DNA of 64,000 nt from Streptomyces noursei (GCF_001646665.1 NZ_LWBU01000035.1:1-64000), one strand, 5' to 3'. Positions 1-7,588 are shown, counted from the first letter of the stretch. Program-made: numbers and translations. The notes: generated by a model from the letters alone, not told the origin.

Positions 1-4
1 CGCC

Positions 5-988
5 CTAGGTGTATTGACCCGCAGCGTTGTTGACACGGCTGATGGGTGGGTGTCCGTCGAGTGCGGTGTGGCAGCGGTGGTGGTTGTAGGTGTGGAGGAA
101 GTCTGCCAGGGCCTCGGTCCGCTCGTGGTTCGAGGTGTAGGGCCGCAGGTAGGCCCACTCGTCCAGGAGCGTGCGGTTGAAGCGTTCGACCTTGCCGTTC
201 GTCTGCGGACGGTAGGGGCGGATCTTCTTGTGGGCGATGCCAGCCGTAACCAGGCCCTGGGTGAAAATCTTGGACTTGTAGCAGGCGCCGTTGTCGGTCA
301 GGACGCGTTGGACGGTGATGCCGTGCGCGCTGAAGAAGGCGTTTGCCCGTTGCCAGAAGGCAGCGGCGGTGTGTTGGCGTTCGTCGGGCAGGACCTCGCT
401 GTAGGCCAGGCGGGAGTGGTCGTCGACGGCGGAGTGGATGTAGCTGTAGCCGATCATCGGCTTGCAGCTGCGGCGCTCGTGGGTGGTGGCCTGCCGGTTG
501 TGGTCGCCGGCCGTGCGGCCGACGGTTCGCCAGCCGCCGCCGTCGGGGATGTTGCCGAGTTTCTTGATGTCGACGTGGACCAGGTCGCCGGGCTGGTCGT
601 GTTCGTAGCGTCGGATCGGTTCGCCGGTGGGCCGGTCGAGCCAGGCCAGACGGTGCAGGCCGTGCCGGAGAAGGATGCGGTGCACGGTCGAGGCGGGCAG
701 GCCCAGGATCGGGCCGATCCGTGCCGGGCCGAGTTTGCGGTCGGACCGCAGTCGGCAGACCCGGGCCTCGACCGCGGGGGGAGTCCGGTGCGGTGTCGTG
801 CGGGGCCTGCTGGAACGGTCGTGCAGGCCCGCGTTGCCTTCGGTCCGCCAGCGACGGACCCATTTGTGGGCCGTGGGCCGGGATATCCCCATCTCCGCCG
901 CCACATGCGCGACGGGACGGCCCGCCAGGACACGTTCGACCAGGATCCGCCTGCCGTGAACGGTCAGCCGGGCATTACGGTGGGACAC
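5..988 (-). CDS. IS481-family transposase
   Basis: DDE-type integrase/transposase of 327 residues, a normal IS481 length. The N-terminus carries a helix-turn-helix (VAAEMGISRPTAHKWVRRW) and the C-terminus an rve catalytic domain with acidic residues in VHVDIKKLG, LTDNGACYKS and NGKVERFNR. The GTG at 988 is chosen because it opens with SHRNARL, as family members do, and a GGAGG lies five bases upstream; a longer reading from 1030 is less likely. The TAG stop lies in the flanking CTAG target copy, so the element does not encode its own complete stop. The reading frame is intact and probably active. Confidence 0.93.
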   Translation of the reverse strand: MSHRNARLTVHGRRILVERVLAGRPVAHVAAEMGISRPTAHKWVRRWRTEGNAGLHDRSSRPRTTPHRTPPAVEARVCRLRSDRKLGPARIGPILGLPASTVHRILLRHGLHRLAWLDRPTGEPIRRYEHDQPGDLVHVDIKKLGNIPDGGGWRTVGRTAGDHNRQATTHERRSCKPMIGYSYIHSAVDDHSRLAYSEVLPDERQHTAAAFWQRANAFFSAHGITVQRVLTDNGACYKSKIFTQGLVTAGIAHKKIRPYRPQTNGKVERFNRTLLDEWAYLRPYTSNHERTEALADFLHTYNHHRCHTALDGHPPISRVNNAAGQYT

Positions 989-1089
989 GAAGACCTCCGT
1001 GCGGTGCAGTCCTAGACACCTCCACCACACCGGAGGTCTTCGCCATGATCAAGACCGCCAAGTGTCAACAACGCTCGTGATCAATACAC
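9..1089 (-). mobile_element. IS481-family insertion sequence
   Basis: A complete element of about 1.08 kb with 28-bp terminal inverted repeats at 9-36 and 1062-1089 (24 of 28 positions match). The outer nine bases, GTGTATTGA, and the inner AGCGTTGTTGACAC are identical in both. It is flanked by CTAG at 5-8 and 1090-1093, a 4-bp target duplication that fits the CTAG preference of many IS481 elements. The single transposase gene fills the element on the minus strand. Boundaries could shift by one base because CTAG is itself palindromic. Confidence 0.9.
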
Positions 1090-1437
1090 CTAGCCGTCGA
1101 TGATGCCCAGCTCGGTGTCGGGGCGGCACACCGAGCAAGCCTCCACCTGTTCGGCCAGGGCCCGCCGTGCCGTCTCCGCGGACGCCCCGGCGGCCCCCCG
1201 GCCGGCCAGCGCGCAGGTGCCGATGTGCACCCTGACCGGTGTGCGGGTGGCGTCCAGGCTCCGCTGGATGCGGTACGGCGGCGGGGCCGGAGGGGCTGTG
1301 CGCTGCTGGATCTCCCTCTGGCGGGCCTTCGCGGCGCGCTGCTGCCGGACGTGCATGATCTGCACGGTCAGGTACGCCTCGATGGCGGCCAGCCGCTCGT
1401 CGTCGGGCGGGTACGGGGACGGCAGTGGGTCGGACAC
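1090..1437 (-). CDS. DUF6233 family protein
   Basis: A 115-residue soluble protein of a Streptomyces-restricted family. Family signs are the N-terminal helix beginning PPDDERLAAIEAYL, a basic alanine/glutamine-rich helix, VRVHIGTC in the middle, and a C-terminal CSVCRPDTELGI, whose cysteine pair together with the earlier HxGxC may bind metal. Function is unknown. Its TAG stop coincides with the CTAG copy next to the insertion sequence, so the element landed on the stop codon and the duplication preserved it: the protein is full length. GTG start. It lies 85 bases downstream of the 1523-1894 gene on the same strand and is probably cotranscribed. Confidence 0.8.
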   Translation of the reverse strand: MSDPLPSPYPPDDERLAAIEAYLTVQIMHVRQQRAAKARQREIQQRTAPPAPPPYRIQRSLDATRTPVRVHIGTCALAGRGAAGASAETARRALAEQVEACSVCRPDTELGIIDG

Positions 1438-1522
1438 GGTCCAGTCCTGTCGGACGTCGTCGGCGGAGTCACGGGGTCACGGGGTTACGGAGTCGAGGGG
1501 GCACCGGGCGGGGAAGCGCGGG

Positions 1523-1894
1523 TCAGGCGGCTTCGGTGATGCCATGCGGTGGTGTCGCCGACCGCCGTGTGACGTCCTTCAGCTCGGAGCGGGCCCGTAC
1601 GCGTTCCTCCGCCTCGAACCGGTACCAGTAGCCGTGGGTGCTGATCAGCAGGGACAGCTCGACGCACTCCGTGCGGAGCCGGGCCACGGCCCGCTTCTCC
1701 TCCTCGGTCCAGCCGGGGCTGTCGGCCCGGCCGGCCGTGACGTGCCCCGTGTGCGGGTGCGTGGTGCCCGGCCGGCCGGGCAGCGGCTCGACGCTCCAGG
1801 GCAGCTTGCGGCACAGGGCGGCCAGCTCGGCCGTCGCCCGGTGCAGGCGGGTCTGCGCGGCGCGCAGGTCGTCGGGGAAGTCAGTTCCAGCCAT
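1523..1894 (-). CDS. Conserved Streptomyces protein of unknown function
   Basis: About 123 residues, soluble, mostly helical. It has a conserved-looking core (LCRKLPWSVEPLPG, then HPHTGHVTAGRADSPGWTEEEKRAVARLR) that I recall from small proteins encoded just upstream of DUF6233 genes in streptomycetes. No catalytic motif is visible. The start is uncertain: ATG 1894 gives MAGTDF, and an in-frame ATG at 1906 adds four residues; neither has a clear Shine-Dalgarno. The pairing with DUF6233 suggests a shared but unknown role. Confidence 0.68.
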   Translation of the reverse strand: MAGTDFPDDLRAAQTRLHRATAELAALCRKLPWSVEPLPGRPGTTHPHTGHVTAGRADSPGWTEEEKRAVARLRTECVELSLLISTHGYWYRFEAEERVRARSELKDVTRRSATPPHGITEAA

Positions 1895-2003
1895 GGCTGG
1901 AATCATACGCCTGTTCGATTCTCGGCGGGGAGGGCACCCGAGCACCGCCGAGCCTGGCGGCCACTCCGGCCGGCGAAGGGCCGGCGGTACAGCGAACGAC
2001 GAC

Positions 2004-2044
2004 GGGACGGCCGCCCGGGCGGCGAACGCCCGGGCGACCGTCCC
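2004..2044 (-). terminator. Probable terminator of the cold-shock gene
   Basis: Two stacked inverted repeats form one long hairpin: 2004-2010 pairs with 2038-2044 and 2013-2021 with 2027-2035, around a five-base loop. It lies just downstream of the minus-strand cold-shock gene stop at 2054. Confidence 0.65.
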
Positions 2045-2053
2045 GCACCGGCG

Positions 2054-2257
2054 TCAGGCGGAGACGATGTTCTCCGCCTGCGGGCCCTTGCGGCCCTCGG
2101 TGACGTCGAAGGTCACCTTCTGACCCTCCATCAGCTCGCGGTAACCCGCCCCGCTGATGTGGGAGTAGTGGGCGAAGACGTCCGGTCCGCCGCCGTCCTG
2201 GGCGATGAAACCGAAGCCCTTCTCACTGTTGAACCACTTGACCGTTCCCGTAGCCAT
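2054..2257 (-). CDS. Cold-shock protein (CspA family)
   Basis: A 67-residue single cold-shock domain, the usual length for actinobacterial Csp. Both RNA-binding motifs are present: the RNP1-like KGFGFI and the RNP2-like VFAHYSHI, after the opening [10 protein letters not shown]. It is predicted to bind single-stranded RNA or DNA in the cytoplasm as an RNA chaperone. AGGAGG lies seven bases before the ATG. The 280-base region between this gene and the divergent Asp23 gene holds a perfect palindrome at 2339-2360. Several csp paralogues are normal in streptomycetes, so a specific gene name is not given. Confidence 0.95.
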   Translation of the reverse strand: MATGTVKWFNSEKGFGFIAQDGGGPDVFAHYSHISGAGYRELMEGQKVTFDVTEGRKGPQAENIVSA

Positions 2258-2338
2258 ACCAGGCCTCCTGTGACTGGACGGCCCGCACCGTGCGGGCCCG
2301 GAGAGTGCGGGCCCGACACGGGTTGTGACAGCACGAAC

Positions 2339-2360
2339 GCCCGTGATCGCGATCACGGGC
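2339..2360. promoter_or_regulatory. 22-bp perfect palindrome between csp and Asp23 genes
   Basis: A perfect palindrome with core GTGATCGCGATCAC, 82 bases upstream of the csp start and 182 bases upstream of the Asp23 start. It could be an operator for a dimeric regulator or a hairpin in the csp leader. An imperfect direct repeat (GTGCGGGCCCG twice, about 2290-2316) lies beside it. Confidence 0.5.
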
Positions 2361-2541
2361 GCACACTTCGGAACCACGACTTCTCTGCCCCGACCGTACC
2401 CGAACAGTGGTCGCCCCGCTACGCAGCGCACACGCTCGCTCGTGTGTCGCCACCCGCCCCCGCATGCGAGGGCGGAGCCACGGGCGCACGCTGGGGTGAG
2501 GGGACTCCCCCGATCTCTCGCACCGAGGAGGTGGCTTCCTC

Positions 2542-2967
2542 ATGACGGAGCCGAGCACTTCGAGGAACCCCGCTGCCGACCCGGCGGCGCGGGGCAGGAC
2601 GACCATCGCGGACGGCGTGGTGGTCAAGATCGCCGGCATGGCGGCCGGAGAGGTGGACGGCGTCCACGCCCTGGGCGGCGGCCTGGCCCGTACCGTCGGA
2701 GCGGTGCGCGACCGCGTGCCCGGCGGGCGTTCGAGCGTCACGCGCGGCGTCAAGGTCGAGGTCGGCGAGCGCCAGAGCGCCATCGATCTGGAACTCGTCG
2801 TCGAGTACGGCCTCCCCATCGTTGACGTGGCCGGTGCCGTGCGCGAGAACGTCATCGCGGCGGTGGAACGCATGACCGGCCTGGAAGTCGTCGAGGTGAA
2901 CATCGCCGTCAGCGACGTGCATCTGCCCGAGGACGACGACGAGGAGTCGGAGGGGCGCGTCCGCTAG
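2542..2967 (+). CDS. Asp23/Gls24 family envelope stress protein
   Basis: 141 residues with an Asp23/Gls24 (DUF322) domain over roughly residues 20-130: TTIADGVVVKIAGMAAGEVDGV near the start, then a conserved block ending LEVVEVNIAVSDVHLP. The protein is acidic at the C-terminus and has no signal or membrane segment. In firmicutes such proteins form membrane-associated stress complexes; the role in Streptomyces is less clear. The ATG at 2542 is supported by GAGGAGG about 11 bases upstream. No other Asp23-type gene is adjacent, although these genes often occur in groups. Confidence 0.88.
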   Translation: MTEPSTSRNPAADPAARGRTTIADGVVVKIAGMAAGEVDGVHALGGGLARTVGAVRDRVPGGRSSVTRGVKVEVGERQSAIDLELVVEYGLPIVDVAGAVRENVIAAVERMTGLEVVEVNIAVSDVHLPEDDDEESEGRVR

Positions 2968-3040
2968 ACCTCCCGTCCGCCCCGCCTCCTTCGCCTCGCA
3001 CCGGGAGGCGGGCGCAGGCCGGCGGACCGCCGCTCGCCGT

Positions 3041-3080
3041 CCGCGCGGGCACCGTGTCCCGCGCGCGGGCACCGTGTCCC
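3041..3080. repeat. Tandem 20-bp duplication
   Basis: Two adjacent 20-bp units (3041-3060 and 3061-3080), 19 of 20 identical, in the convergent space between the Asp23 and DUF6381 genes. Confidence 0.8.
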
Positions 3081-3119
3081 CCACGCCCGCCGAGGCTCCG
3101 CCGCGACACCGGAGGAGCG

Positions 3120-3305
3120 CTACACCGGGTCGGCGTTGCCGCCGGTCATGCCGCGCTCCTGCTCGCTCTGGTCCGAGAGCCGGCGGGCCTTGTCCCGCAG
3201 CCTCTGCCGTTCCTTCGGGTCGGTGGCGCGTTCCGCCGCCTGCTCCAGCTCCTGCGCCTTCGCGCGCATCCGGCTGATCCTGCCGGGTTCGTCCGCGATG
3301 CTCAT
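3120..3305 (-). CDS. DUF6381 family small protein
   Basis: A 61-residue, strongly charged helical protein: RMRAKAQELEQAAERATDPKERQRL followed by ARRLSDQSEQERGM. This pattern (a helix with the DPKERQRL turn and a SEQE tail) fits DUF6381, a streptomycete family of unknown function. The ATG at 3305 is preceded by AGGCAGGAT. No signal peptide or membrane helix is present. It stands alone between convergent and divergent neighbours. Confidence 0.75.
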   Translation of the reverse strand: MSIADEPGRISRMRAKAQELEQAAERATDPKERQRLRDKARRLSDQSEQERGMTGGNADPV

Positions 3306-3475
3306 CGTGATCCTGCCTTCCGTCCGGTGAGGGGGCCGCTCGGGGCCGGGCCAGATCAGACAAACAGAGCAGCCGCGCATCCGCATCCCGGGCGGTCGCA
3401 CATCGTCACCGGCGTGCGACGCCCTGCCGGGGGTAACGGGATGGGGACCGGACGGACCTGAGTTGGGGGCGTGTG

Positions 3476-4024
3476 ATGGCGCGGACGGAACTGCGCGACA
3501 AGACGGTGCGGGACGACCGGCGGGGGGCGCCCCGGTGGGGGCGGGCGGCGGCGATGCTGCTGGCCTTCGCGGGCATGGTGGCCTTCGCCGTCGTACTGGC
3601 CCGGCTGACCCTGGAACCCTCGGCCGCCTCGGAGTCGCTGACGCACAGCAACCTGCGGCCGGGCGACTCCATCCGCGACTACCTCGGACAGCCCGCCTTC
3701 CGCGACACGGTGAAGCAGCTCGGCGGCAACATCCTGCTCGGTGTCCCGTTCGGTGTGCTGCTGCCCGTGCTGGTCCCCCGCGCCCGCGGGCTGCTGCGCG
3801 TGGCGGTGGTCACCGCGCTCGTGATGCTGCTCGTCGAACTGGTCCAGGGCGCCCTGATCACCGGGCGGGCCTTCGACATCGACGACGTCCTGCTCAACAC
3901 CACGGGCGCGCTGCTGGGCTACCTGCTGATCGGCCGCCGGCTCGGCAGGGCCGTACACCCCCGGCGCCACCACTGGTGGCACCGCTTCACCGGGCGGCCG
4001 AAGCCGCCGCAGGCGGAGCGGTAG
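3476..4024 (+). CDS. VanZ family membrane protein
   Basis: 182 residues with about four membrane segments: residues about 25-45, then the GGNILLGVPFGVLLPVL segment, an AVVTALVMLLVELVQ segment, and a C-terminal TGALLGYLLIG segment. The motif N(I)LLGVPFG and the FDIDDVLLNTTGALLGY block are diagnostic of VanZ. VanZ gives low-level teicoplanin resistance in enterococci, but most streptomycete homologues have no known role. The ATG at 3476 sits seven bases after GGGGG; a GTG directly before it is also possible. There is no van operon nearby, so a resistance role should not be assumed. Confidence 0.88.
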   Translation: MARTELRDKTVRDDRRGAPRWGRAAAMLLAFAGMVAFAVVLARLTLEPSAASESLTHSNLRPGDSIRDYLGQPAFRDTVKQLGGNILLGVPFGVLLPVLVPRARGLLRVAVVTALVMLLVELVQGALITGRAFDIDDVLLNTTGALLGYLLIGRRLGRAVHPRRHHWWHRFTGRPKPPQAER

Positions 4025-4048
4025 CACCCGGCGGAGGCGCTACCGCGG

Positions 4049-4075
4049 CGGGCGGGCGGTCCGGCCGCCCGCCCG
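4049..4075. terminator. Bidirectional terminator
   Basis: An 11-bp perfect stem (4049-4059 with 4065-4075) with loop TCCGG and a TTTCT tail on the plus strand, between the convergent VanZ and phospholipase genes. Confidence 0.75.
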
Positions 4076-4079
4076 TTTC

Positions 4080-4667
4080 TCAGAAGAACGCCCCGTCCCC
4101 TCCGAGGCTGACGGCCACGTGGTAGGCCCGCGCCGCGTTCATGCAGTTCAGACCGGCCAGGGGGGTGACGTAGGTGTCCTGGCAGACCCGCTCCATCTCG
4201 ACCCTGAACCGGCTGTCGATCCAGTTCTTCGTCTCCCGGGTCGGACTGAGCCTCAGCGCGCCCCGCGCCCCGTAGTTCCGGTAGCCGAAGTCGTGCTGGA
4301 CGCAGGCGGGCCGGAACACCTGGCTGTAGGGGGCGTACCCGACGGGGACGGAACAGCCGTCGGTCGTCCAGTCGAACGGCTGGACGCGCGGCGTGCGGGC
4401 GAACTCGCGGTAGGTGAGGTGCATAATGCGGTCCGCCTCCCGCCGCACGGCCGGGTCCGCGGCGGGAGCGGCACCCACCCCGGGAACGGATACGAGCACG
4501 GGGACGGGGACGGGCATGGGGAGCAGTACGGAGGTGGCCCCCAGCTCCGTGACGGGCACGGGGTCGATGTCGGCGGCGGCGGCACCGGCCGTGGCGACGA
4601 CGCCGCTCAGGGCGGTGGTGGTGACGAACGCGAGTGCGGCGACAGCCGTCGGGAGCTTCCGGCGCAT
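4080..4667 (-). CDS. Secreted prokaryotic phospholipase A2
   Basis: 195-residue exported protein. The Sec signal covers residues 1-32 (MRRKLPTAVAALAF...AAA). The C-terminal half is a PF09056-type phospholipase A2: DGCSVPVG, then CVQHDFGYRNY with the catalytic His125 and Asp126 dyad, then two further cysteines for the family disulfides. It would cleave the sn-2 acyl chain of phospholipids outside the cell and need Ca2+. A proline/valine-rich linker (about 50-63) separates signal and domain. ATG 4667 follows GGAGG. S. violaceoruber PLA2 is the type enzyme. Confidence 0.9.
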   Translation of the reverse strand: MRRKLPTAVAALAFVTTTALSGVVATAGAAAADIDPVPVTELGATSVLLPMPVPVPVLVSVPGVGAAPAADPAVRREADRIMHLTYREFARTPRVQPFDWTTDGCSVPVGYAPYSQVFRPACVQHDFGYRNYGARGALRLSPTRETKNWIDSRFRVEMERVCQDTYVTPLAGLNCMNAARAYHVAVSLGGDGAFF

Positions 4668-4823
4668 CGGGCCTCCAGGGAGTCGGTCGTGGGCGCGGGG
4701 ATACGCCCAGGACTGCCAACGACCGGTTCCGGGGGAGGTTGCCGAGATTCGCCTGTACGGGGCACGCATCACCGGGGCGGGCGTGCCCCTCCGGCCCGTA
4801 CGCGACGGGGGTTTGACGGCGGG

Positions 4824-5198
4824 TCAGATCCGCCAGCCGCGGATGCGGTCCGCCGCCTGGTAGACGGTGGTCTTCGCCGCCTGGATGTCGCGGACCAGCT
4901 CCACCAGCGCCCCGTAGGGGGCGTCGATGCCCTCGCCGGCGGCGTGCATGTAGGCGACGGCCACCTGGCAGGCGTACAGGGAGTTGCGGTGCGGCAGGGG
5001 CTGGAGGCGCACGAGGGTGTGGAGGAGGGCGGCCGCGCGCCAGGCGGGATCCGGCTCGGCCGTCGTGGGGCGCGGGATGCGGGTCTTGTGCCGGGCGACG
5101 GCCGCGACGAGGGCGGAGTAGTCCGCGACGGACACGTCTTCGGGCACGGCCTGCTCCTGCACGTCGAGGAGCCAGGGCACGTCGATGTAGAACACCAT
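4824..5198 (-). CDS. Doc/Fic-like toxin component with degenerate Fic motif
   Basis: 124 residues resembling streptomycete proteins annotated as Fic-family toxins. The segment LQPLPHRNSLYACQVAVAYM lines up with the Fic core HPFx(D/N)(G/A)NxR, but the catalytic histidine position is Gln66 and the arginine is Leu; Asn72 is kept. Doc phosphorylates EF-Tu in phage P1, but with this motif the same chemistry cannot be assumed. The ATG overlaps the antitoxin stop by one base (TGATG at 5196-5200), so the two are translationally coupled with the antitoxin made first, as is usual for toxin-antitoxin operons. Confidence 0.75.
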   Translation of the reverse strand: MVFYIDVPWLLDVQEQAVPEDVSVADYSALVAAVARHKTRIPRPTTAEPDPAWRAAALLHTLVRLQPLPHRNSLYACQVAVAYMHAAGEGIDAPYGALVELVRDIQAAKTTVYQAADRIRGWRI

Positions 5199-5437
5199 CA
5201 GGCGGCCGCGCCTCCCCGCCGCTCCTCGGCCCGCGGGATCTCGTCCGGGAAGGCCTCGTCGAACTCGGCGCGGTGGGCCTCGCCCCAGGACACGGCGTAG
5301 CGGACGAACTGGCGCCGCTGCCGCTCGCGGAGGGGGAGGTCGTGGACGTACTGCTTGAGCGATTTGCCTTCGGCGGCCGCCGCGGCGCGGACCTCCTCCA
5401 GCTCCTCGTCGGTGAAGGTGATGTTCAGGGACGGCAT
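5198..5437 (-). CDS. Ribbon-helix-helix-like antitoxin
   Basis: 79 residues. The N-terminal part (PSLNITFTDEELEEVRAAAAAEGKSLKQYV) has the strand-helix-helix pattern of RHH/CopG DNA-binding antitoxins. The C-terminal half is charged and rich in Arg and Glu, fitting a toxin-binding tail. It is expected to neutralise the downstream Doc-like protein and repress its own operon. A strong palindrome starts eight bases upstream of the ATG (5445-5463). No Shine-Dalgarno is evident, so the message may be leaderless or nearly so. Confidence 0.78.
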   Translation of the reverse strand: MPSLNITFTDEELEEVRAAAAAEGKSLKQYVHDLPLRERQRRQFVRYAVSWGEAHRAEFDEAFPDEIPRAEERRGGAAA

Positions 5438-5444
5438 ACCGGGA

Positions 5445-5463
5445 TGGTACCTAGTAGGTACCA
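5445..5463 (-). promoter_or_regulatory. Palindromic operator of the toxin-antitoxin operon
   Basis: Inverted repeat TGGTACC (5445-5451), TAGTA spacer, GGTACCA (5457-5463), immediately upstream of the antitoxin ATG and overlapping the likely -10 region. Its size and place fit an RHH antitoxin binding site for autoregulation. Confidence 0.7.
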
Positions 5464-5603
5464 GGGCGGCCAGTGCTCCCGGCCGGCCTCGCCCCTCCCC
5501 CGCGCCCGGGCGGGGGTTTCGGCCCGGGCTCCGGGGCGGGCCGGGCTCCGTGCCGGGCCGGGCTCGCAGGCGCCGGGGCGGCGGCGAGCCCGGGGGCCGT
5601 GCG

Positions 5604-5626
5604 GGCCGCCCCGCGACGGGGCGGCC
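5604..5626 (-). terminator. Terminator of the 5631-6038 gene
   Basis: A 10-bp perfect GC stem (5604-5613 with 5617-5626) and three-base loop, four bases beyond the stop codon of the secreted-protein gene. Confidence 0.7.
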
Positions 5627-5630
5627 GGCG

Positions 5631-6038
5631 TCAGCGTACGTAGACGTTGATGACGGGCGAGACGACGCGCTTGCGGCTGTCGACGAGACGCAGCTTGTTG
5701 TGGCCCTTCATCCCGAGCATGACGCGCATGCTGTAGGTGGAGCGGGACGTGGTGTTCATGGAGGCGGGGAGCGTGGTCCAGCGCCCGAACTGCTTCTGCT
5801 GGAGGATGACCTTGCTGCCCGGCCGCAGGCTCTTGACGGTGCCGCGGATGCGGAACTGCTGCCAGGCCCGGACGGTCTTCACCGAGGCGTTGGCCGACGC
5901 GGTGGTGAGCGCGGCACCGGCCGCCGGCTTCTTCGGCGCGGAGGACGGGGACGAGACCGCCACGGCCGTCCCGACCGAGCCGGCGATCAGCGCGGCGGCG
6001 GAGATCGCGGCGCCCCAAGTACGTGCGAAGTGACCCAT
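5631..6038 (-). CDS. Small secreted protein, unknown function
   Basis: 135 residues: a signal peptide (MGHFARTWGAAISAAALIAGSVGTAVA), an Ala/Ser/Pro linker, then an approximately 90-residue beta-rich domain (VKTVRAWQQFRIRGTVKSL, VILQQKQFGRWTTLPASM, ending VVSPVINVYVR). The repeated strand pattern resembles immunoglobulin-like or bacterial surface beta domains that bind or cover other proteins, but I recognise no named family. GGGAGA precedes the ATG. It lies downstream of the S1 protease on the same strand (103-base gap) and has its own terminator. Confidence 0.8.
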   Translation of the reverse strand: MGHFARTWGAAISAAALIAGSVGTAVAVSSPSSAPKKPAAGAALTTASANASVKTVRAWQQFRIRGTVKSLRPGSKVILQQKQFGRWTTLPASMNTTSRSTYSMRVMLGMKGHNKLRLVDSRKRVVSPVINVYVR

Positions 6039-6141
6039 TGCTATGTCTCCCAAGCGTAGGGGGGTGGCTTCAGCGGGCTCACCATAAGCACGTAGGTCGA
6101 TAACCGGATTATTCGACACGAACCAGATAATCCATCCAGCG

Positions 6142-7509
6142 TCACCCCCAGTGCTGCGAGTAGTGCGCACGCAGGTGGTCGCGGTCGGCCCGGTCGGAGA
6201 GGAGCCGGCCGACGGCCAGCAGCGCGAGCAGGCTCACGCCGATGATGCCGAGACCGGGCACGAGCTGGTGGGCCTGGACGATCGCGGTGACCGACCGCCG
6301 TCCGGTGCCGCCCGGCGGACCGGCGGCCTGGGCGGGCGGGACCGCACCGGCCGGGGACGGGGGCGCCGAAGGAGGCGCGGACGGAGCGGCGGCGGTGTTC
6401 CGGTCGGCCGCGATGCGCCCGTCGATGATCCGTACCCCGAGTGACGTGAGCGCGGACGTCACCGGCTGGAAGAACGTCATGCCTCCCTCCGTGCAGTCGC
6501 CGTTGCCCCCGGAGGTCACCCCCAGCGCCAGTCCCTCGGCGAGGAGCGGGCCGCCGCTGTCCCCCGGCTCGGCGCAGACGGTGGTGGCGATCAGCCCCGT
6601 GACCGTTCCTTCGCGGTAGTTCACCGTCGCGTCCAGCGCGGTCACCCGGCCCGAGCGCAGCCCCGTGGTGCTGCCGCTGCGGAAGACCTCCTGGCCGACG
6701 ACCGGGTCGGCGGCGCCGATCACCGGCACGCTCCGGCCCTCGCCGATGTCGACGGCGTTGGTCCCGTCGAAGGCCCCGCGGTCGTCGTACCGGACCAGGG
6801 AGAAGTCCTTGCCCGGAAAGCTGCGGGCGACCGTCGTGCCGAGCTGCCCGCCGCCCTGGGTGCCGCGGAACCACGGCGTGCCGACCGGGCCGCAATGTCC
6901 GGCCGTCAGGAGGAAGTTGTCCCGCCCGTCGGTGACGTTGAAGCCCACCGAGCAGCGGCCGGTGCCGTTGAAGATGGGGACCGCGCCGTTGATCCTCGTG
7001 GTGAAGGCGCCGCCGGTGCGCCGCATGTGGACGAAGTCGCCCGCCCGCTGCGCGACTCCGGACATGCGCGACCAGTCGCCGGCCGACACCGTCCGGTCCG
7101 CGTACACCGTGACCTGATTGGTGGCGTAGTCCACGGTCCAGGCGGTGCCCGGCACCCTGGGGGCCCGCTCCAGGGTCTCGGTCGCCGAGCGGAGGTCCTC
7201 CATGCTGTGCCGTTTCACCTCGGCCCGCGCTCCCGCCCGGCGGACCTCGTCGGCCGTGGCGTCGTCGGTCACGGCGACGACCGGGCGGCCGTCCGCCCCG
7301 ATCCAGCTCCCGGCGGTGCGCGACGTGCCCAGCCGGGCGACGAGTTGATGGGCCACGGCGTCGGGCGGGGCGGCGCCGGCGGCGGGACGGCCGCCCGGCG
7401 GCACCGGCTCGCCGGCCACCGCGTTCGTCACCATCAGCCCGCCGCAGAGCAGCCCCCCGACAGCCGCCAGCCTGATGGCCCGCCGGAGGGTGCGCCGCCC
7501 GTGCTTCAT
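6142..7509 (-). CDS. S1-family (streptogrisin-like) serine protease, membrane-tethered
   Basis: 455 residues. Layout: signal sequence to about residue 33, a propeptide-like region (about 50-170), a chymotrypsin-fold catalytic domain (about 173-365), a Pro/Ala-rich linker, and a C-terminal membrane helix (about 415-437, LVPGLGIIGVSLLALLAV) with a short basic tail. The triad is visible as His205 (TAGHC), Asp235 (KDFSLV) and Ser318 (GDSGGP). Disulfide cysteines flank the His and Ser motifs. Streptogrisins are normally freely secreted, so the C-terminal anchor suggests a protease held on the outer membrane face. There is no LPXTG signal, so sortase is not implied. Confidence 0.92.
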   Translation of the reverse strand: MKHGRRTLRRAIRLAAVGGLLCGGLMVTNAVAGEPVPPGGRPAAGAAPPDAVAHQLVARLGTSRTAGSWIGADGRPVVAVTDDATADEVRRAGARAEVKRHSMEDLRSATETLERAPRVPGTAWTVDYATNQVTVYADRTVSAGDWSRMSGVAQRAGDFVHMRRTGGAFTTRINGAVPIFNGTGRCSVGFNVTDGRDNFLLTAGHCGPVGTPWFRGTQGGGQLGTTVARSFPGKDFSLVRYDDRGAFDGTNAVDIGEGRSVPVIGAADPVVGQEVFRSGSTTGLRSGRVTALDATVNYREGTVTGLIATTVCAEPGDSGGPLLAEGLALGVTSGGNGDCTEGGMTFFQPVTSALTSLGVRIIDGRIAADRNTAAAPSAPPSAPPSPAGAVPPAQAAGPPGGTGRRSVTAIVQAHQLVPGLGIIGVSLLALLAVGRLLSDRADRDHLRAHYSQHWG

Positions 7510-7588
7510 CCATGGCCCCCAATGCCGTACCGGTGCGAAACGAAAGGTCGCCCTCCCATACGTGCCGCCGCACCGTTCGGTTCACCGG

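Noticed and set aside
3476..4024. VanZ as a glycopeptide-resistance gene
   Set aside because: No vanHAX or vanRS genes are in the window; VanZ homologues are common in sensitive strains.
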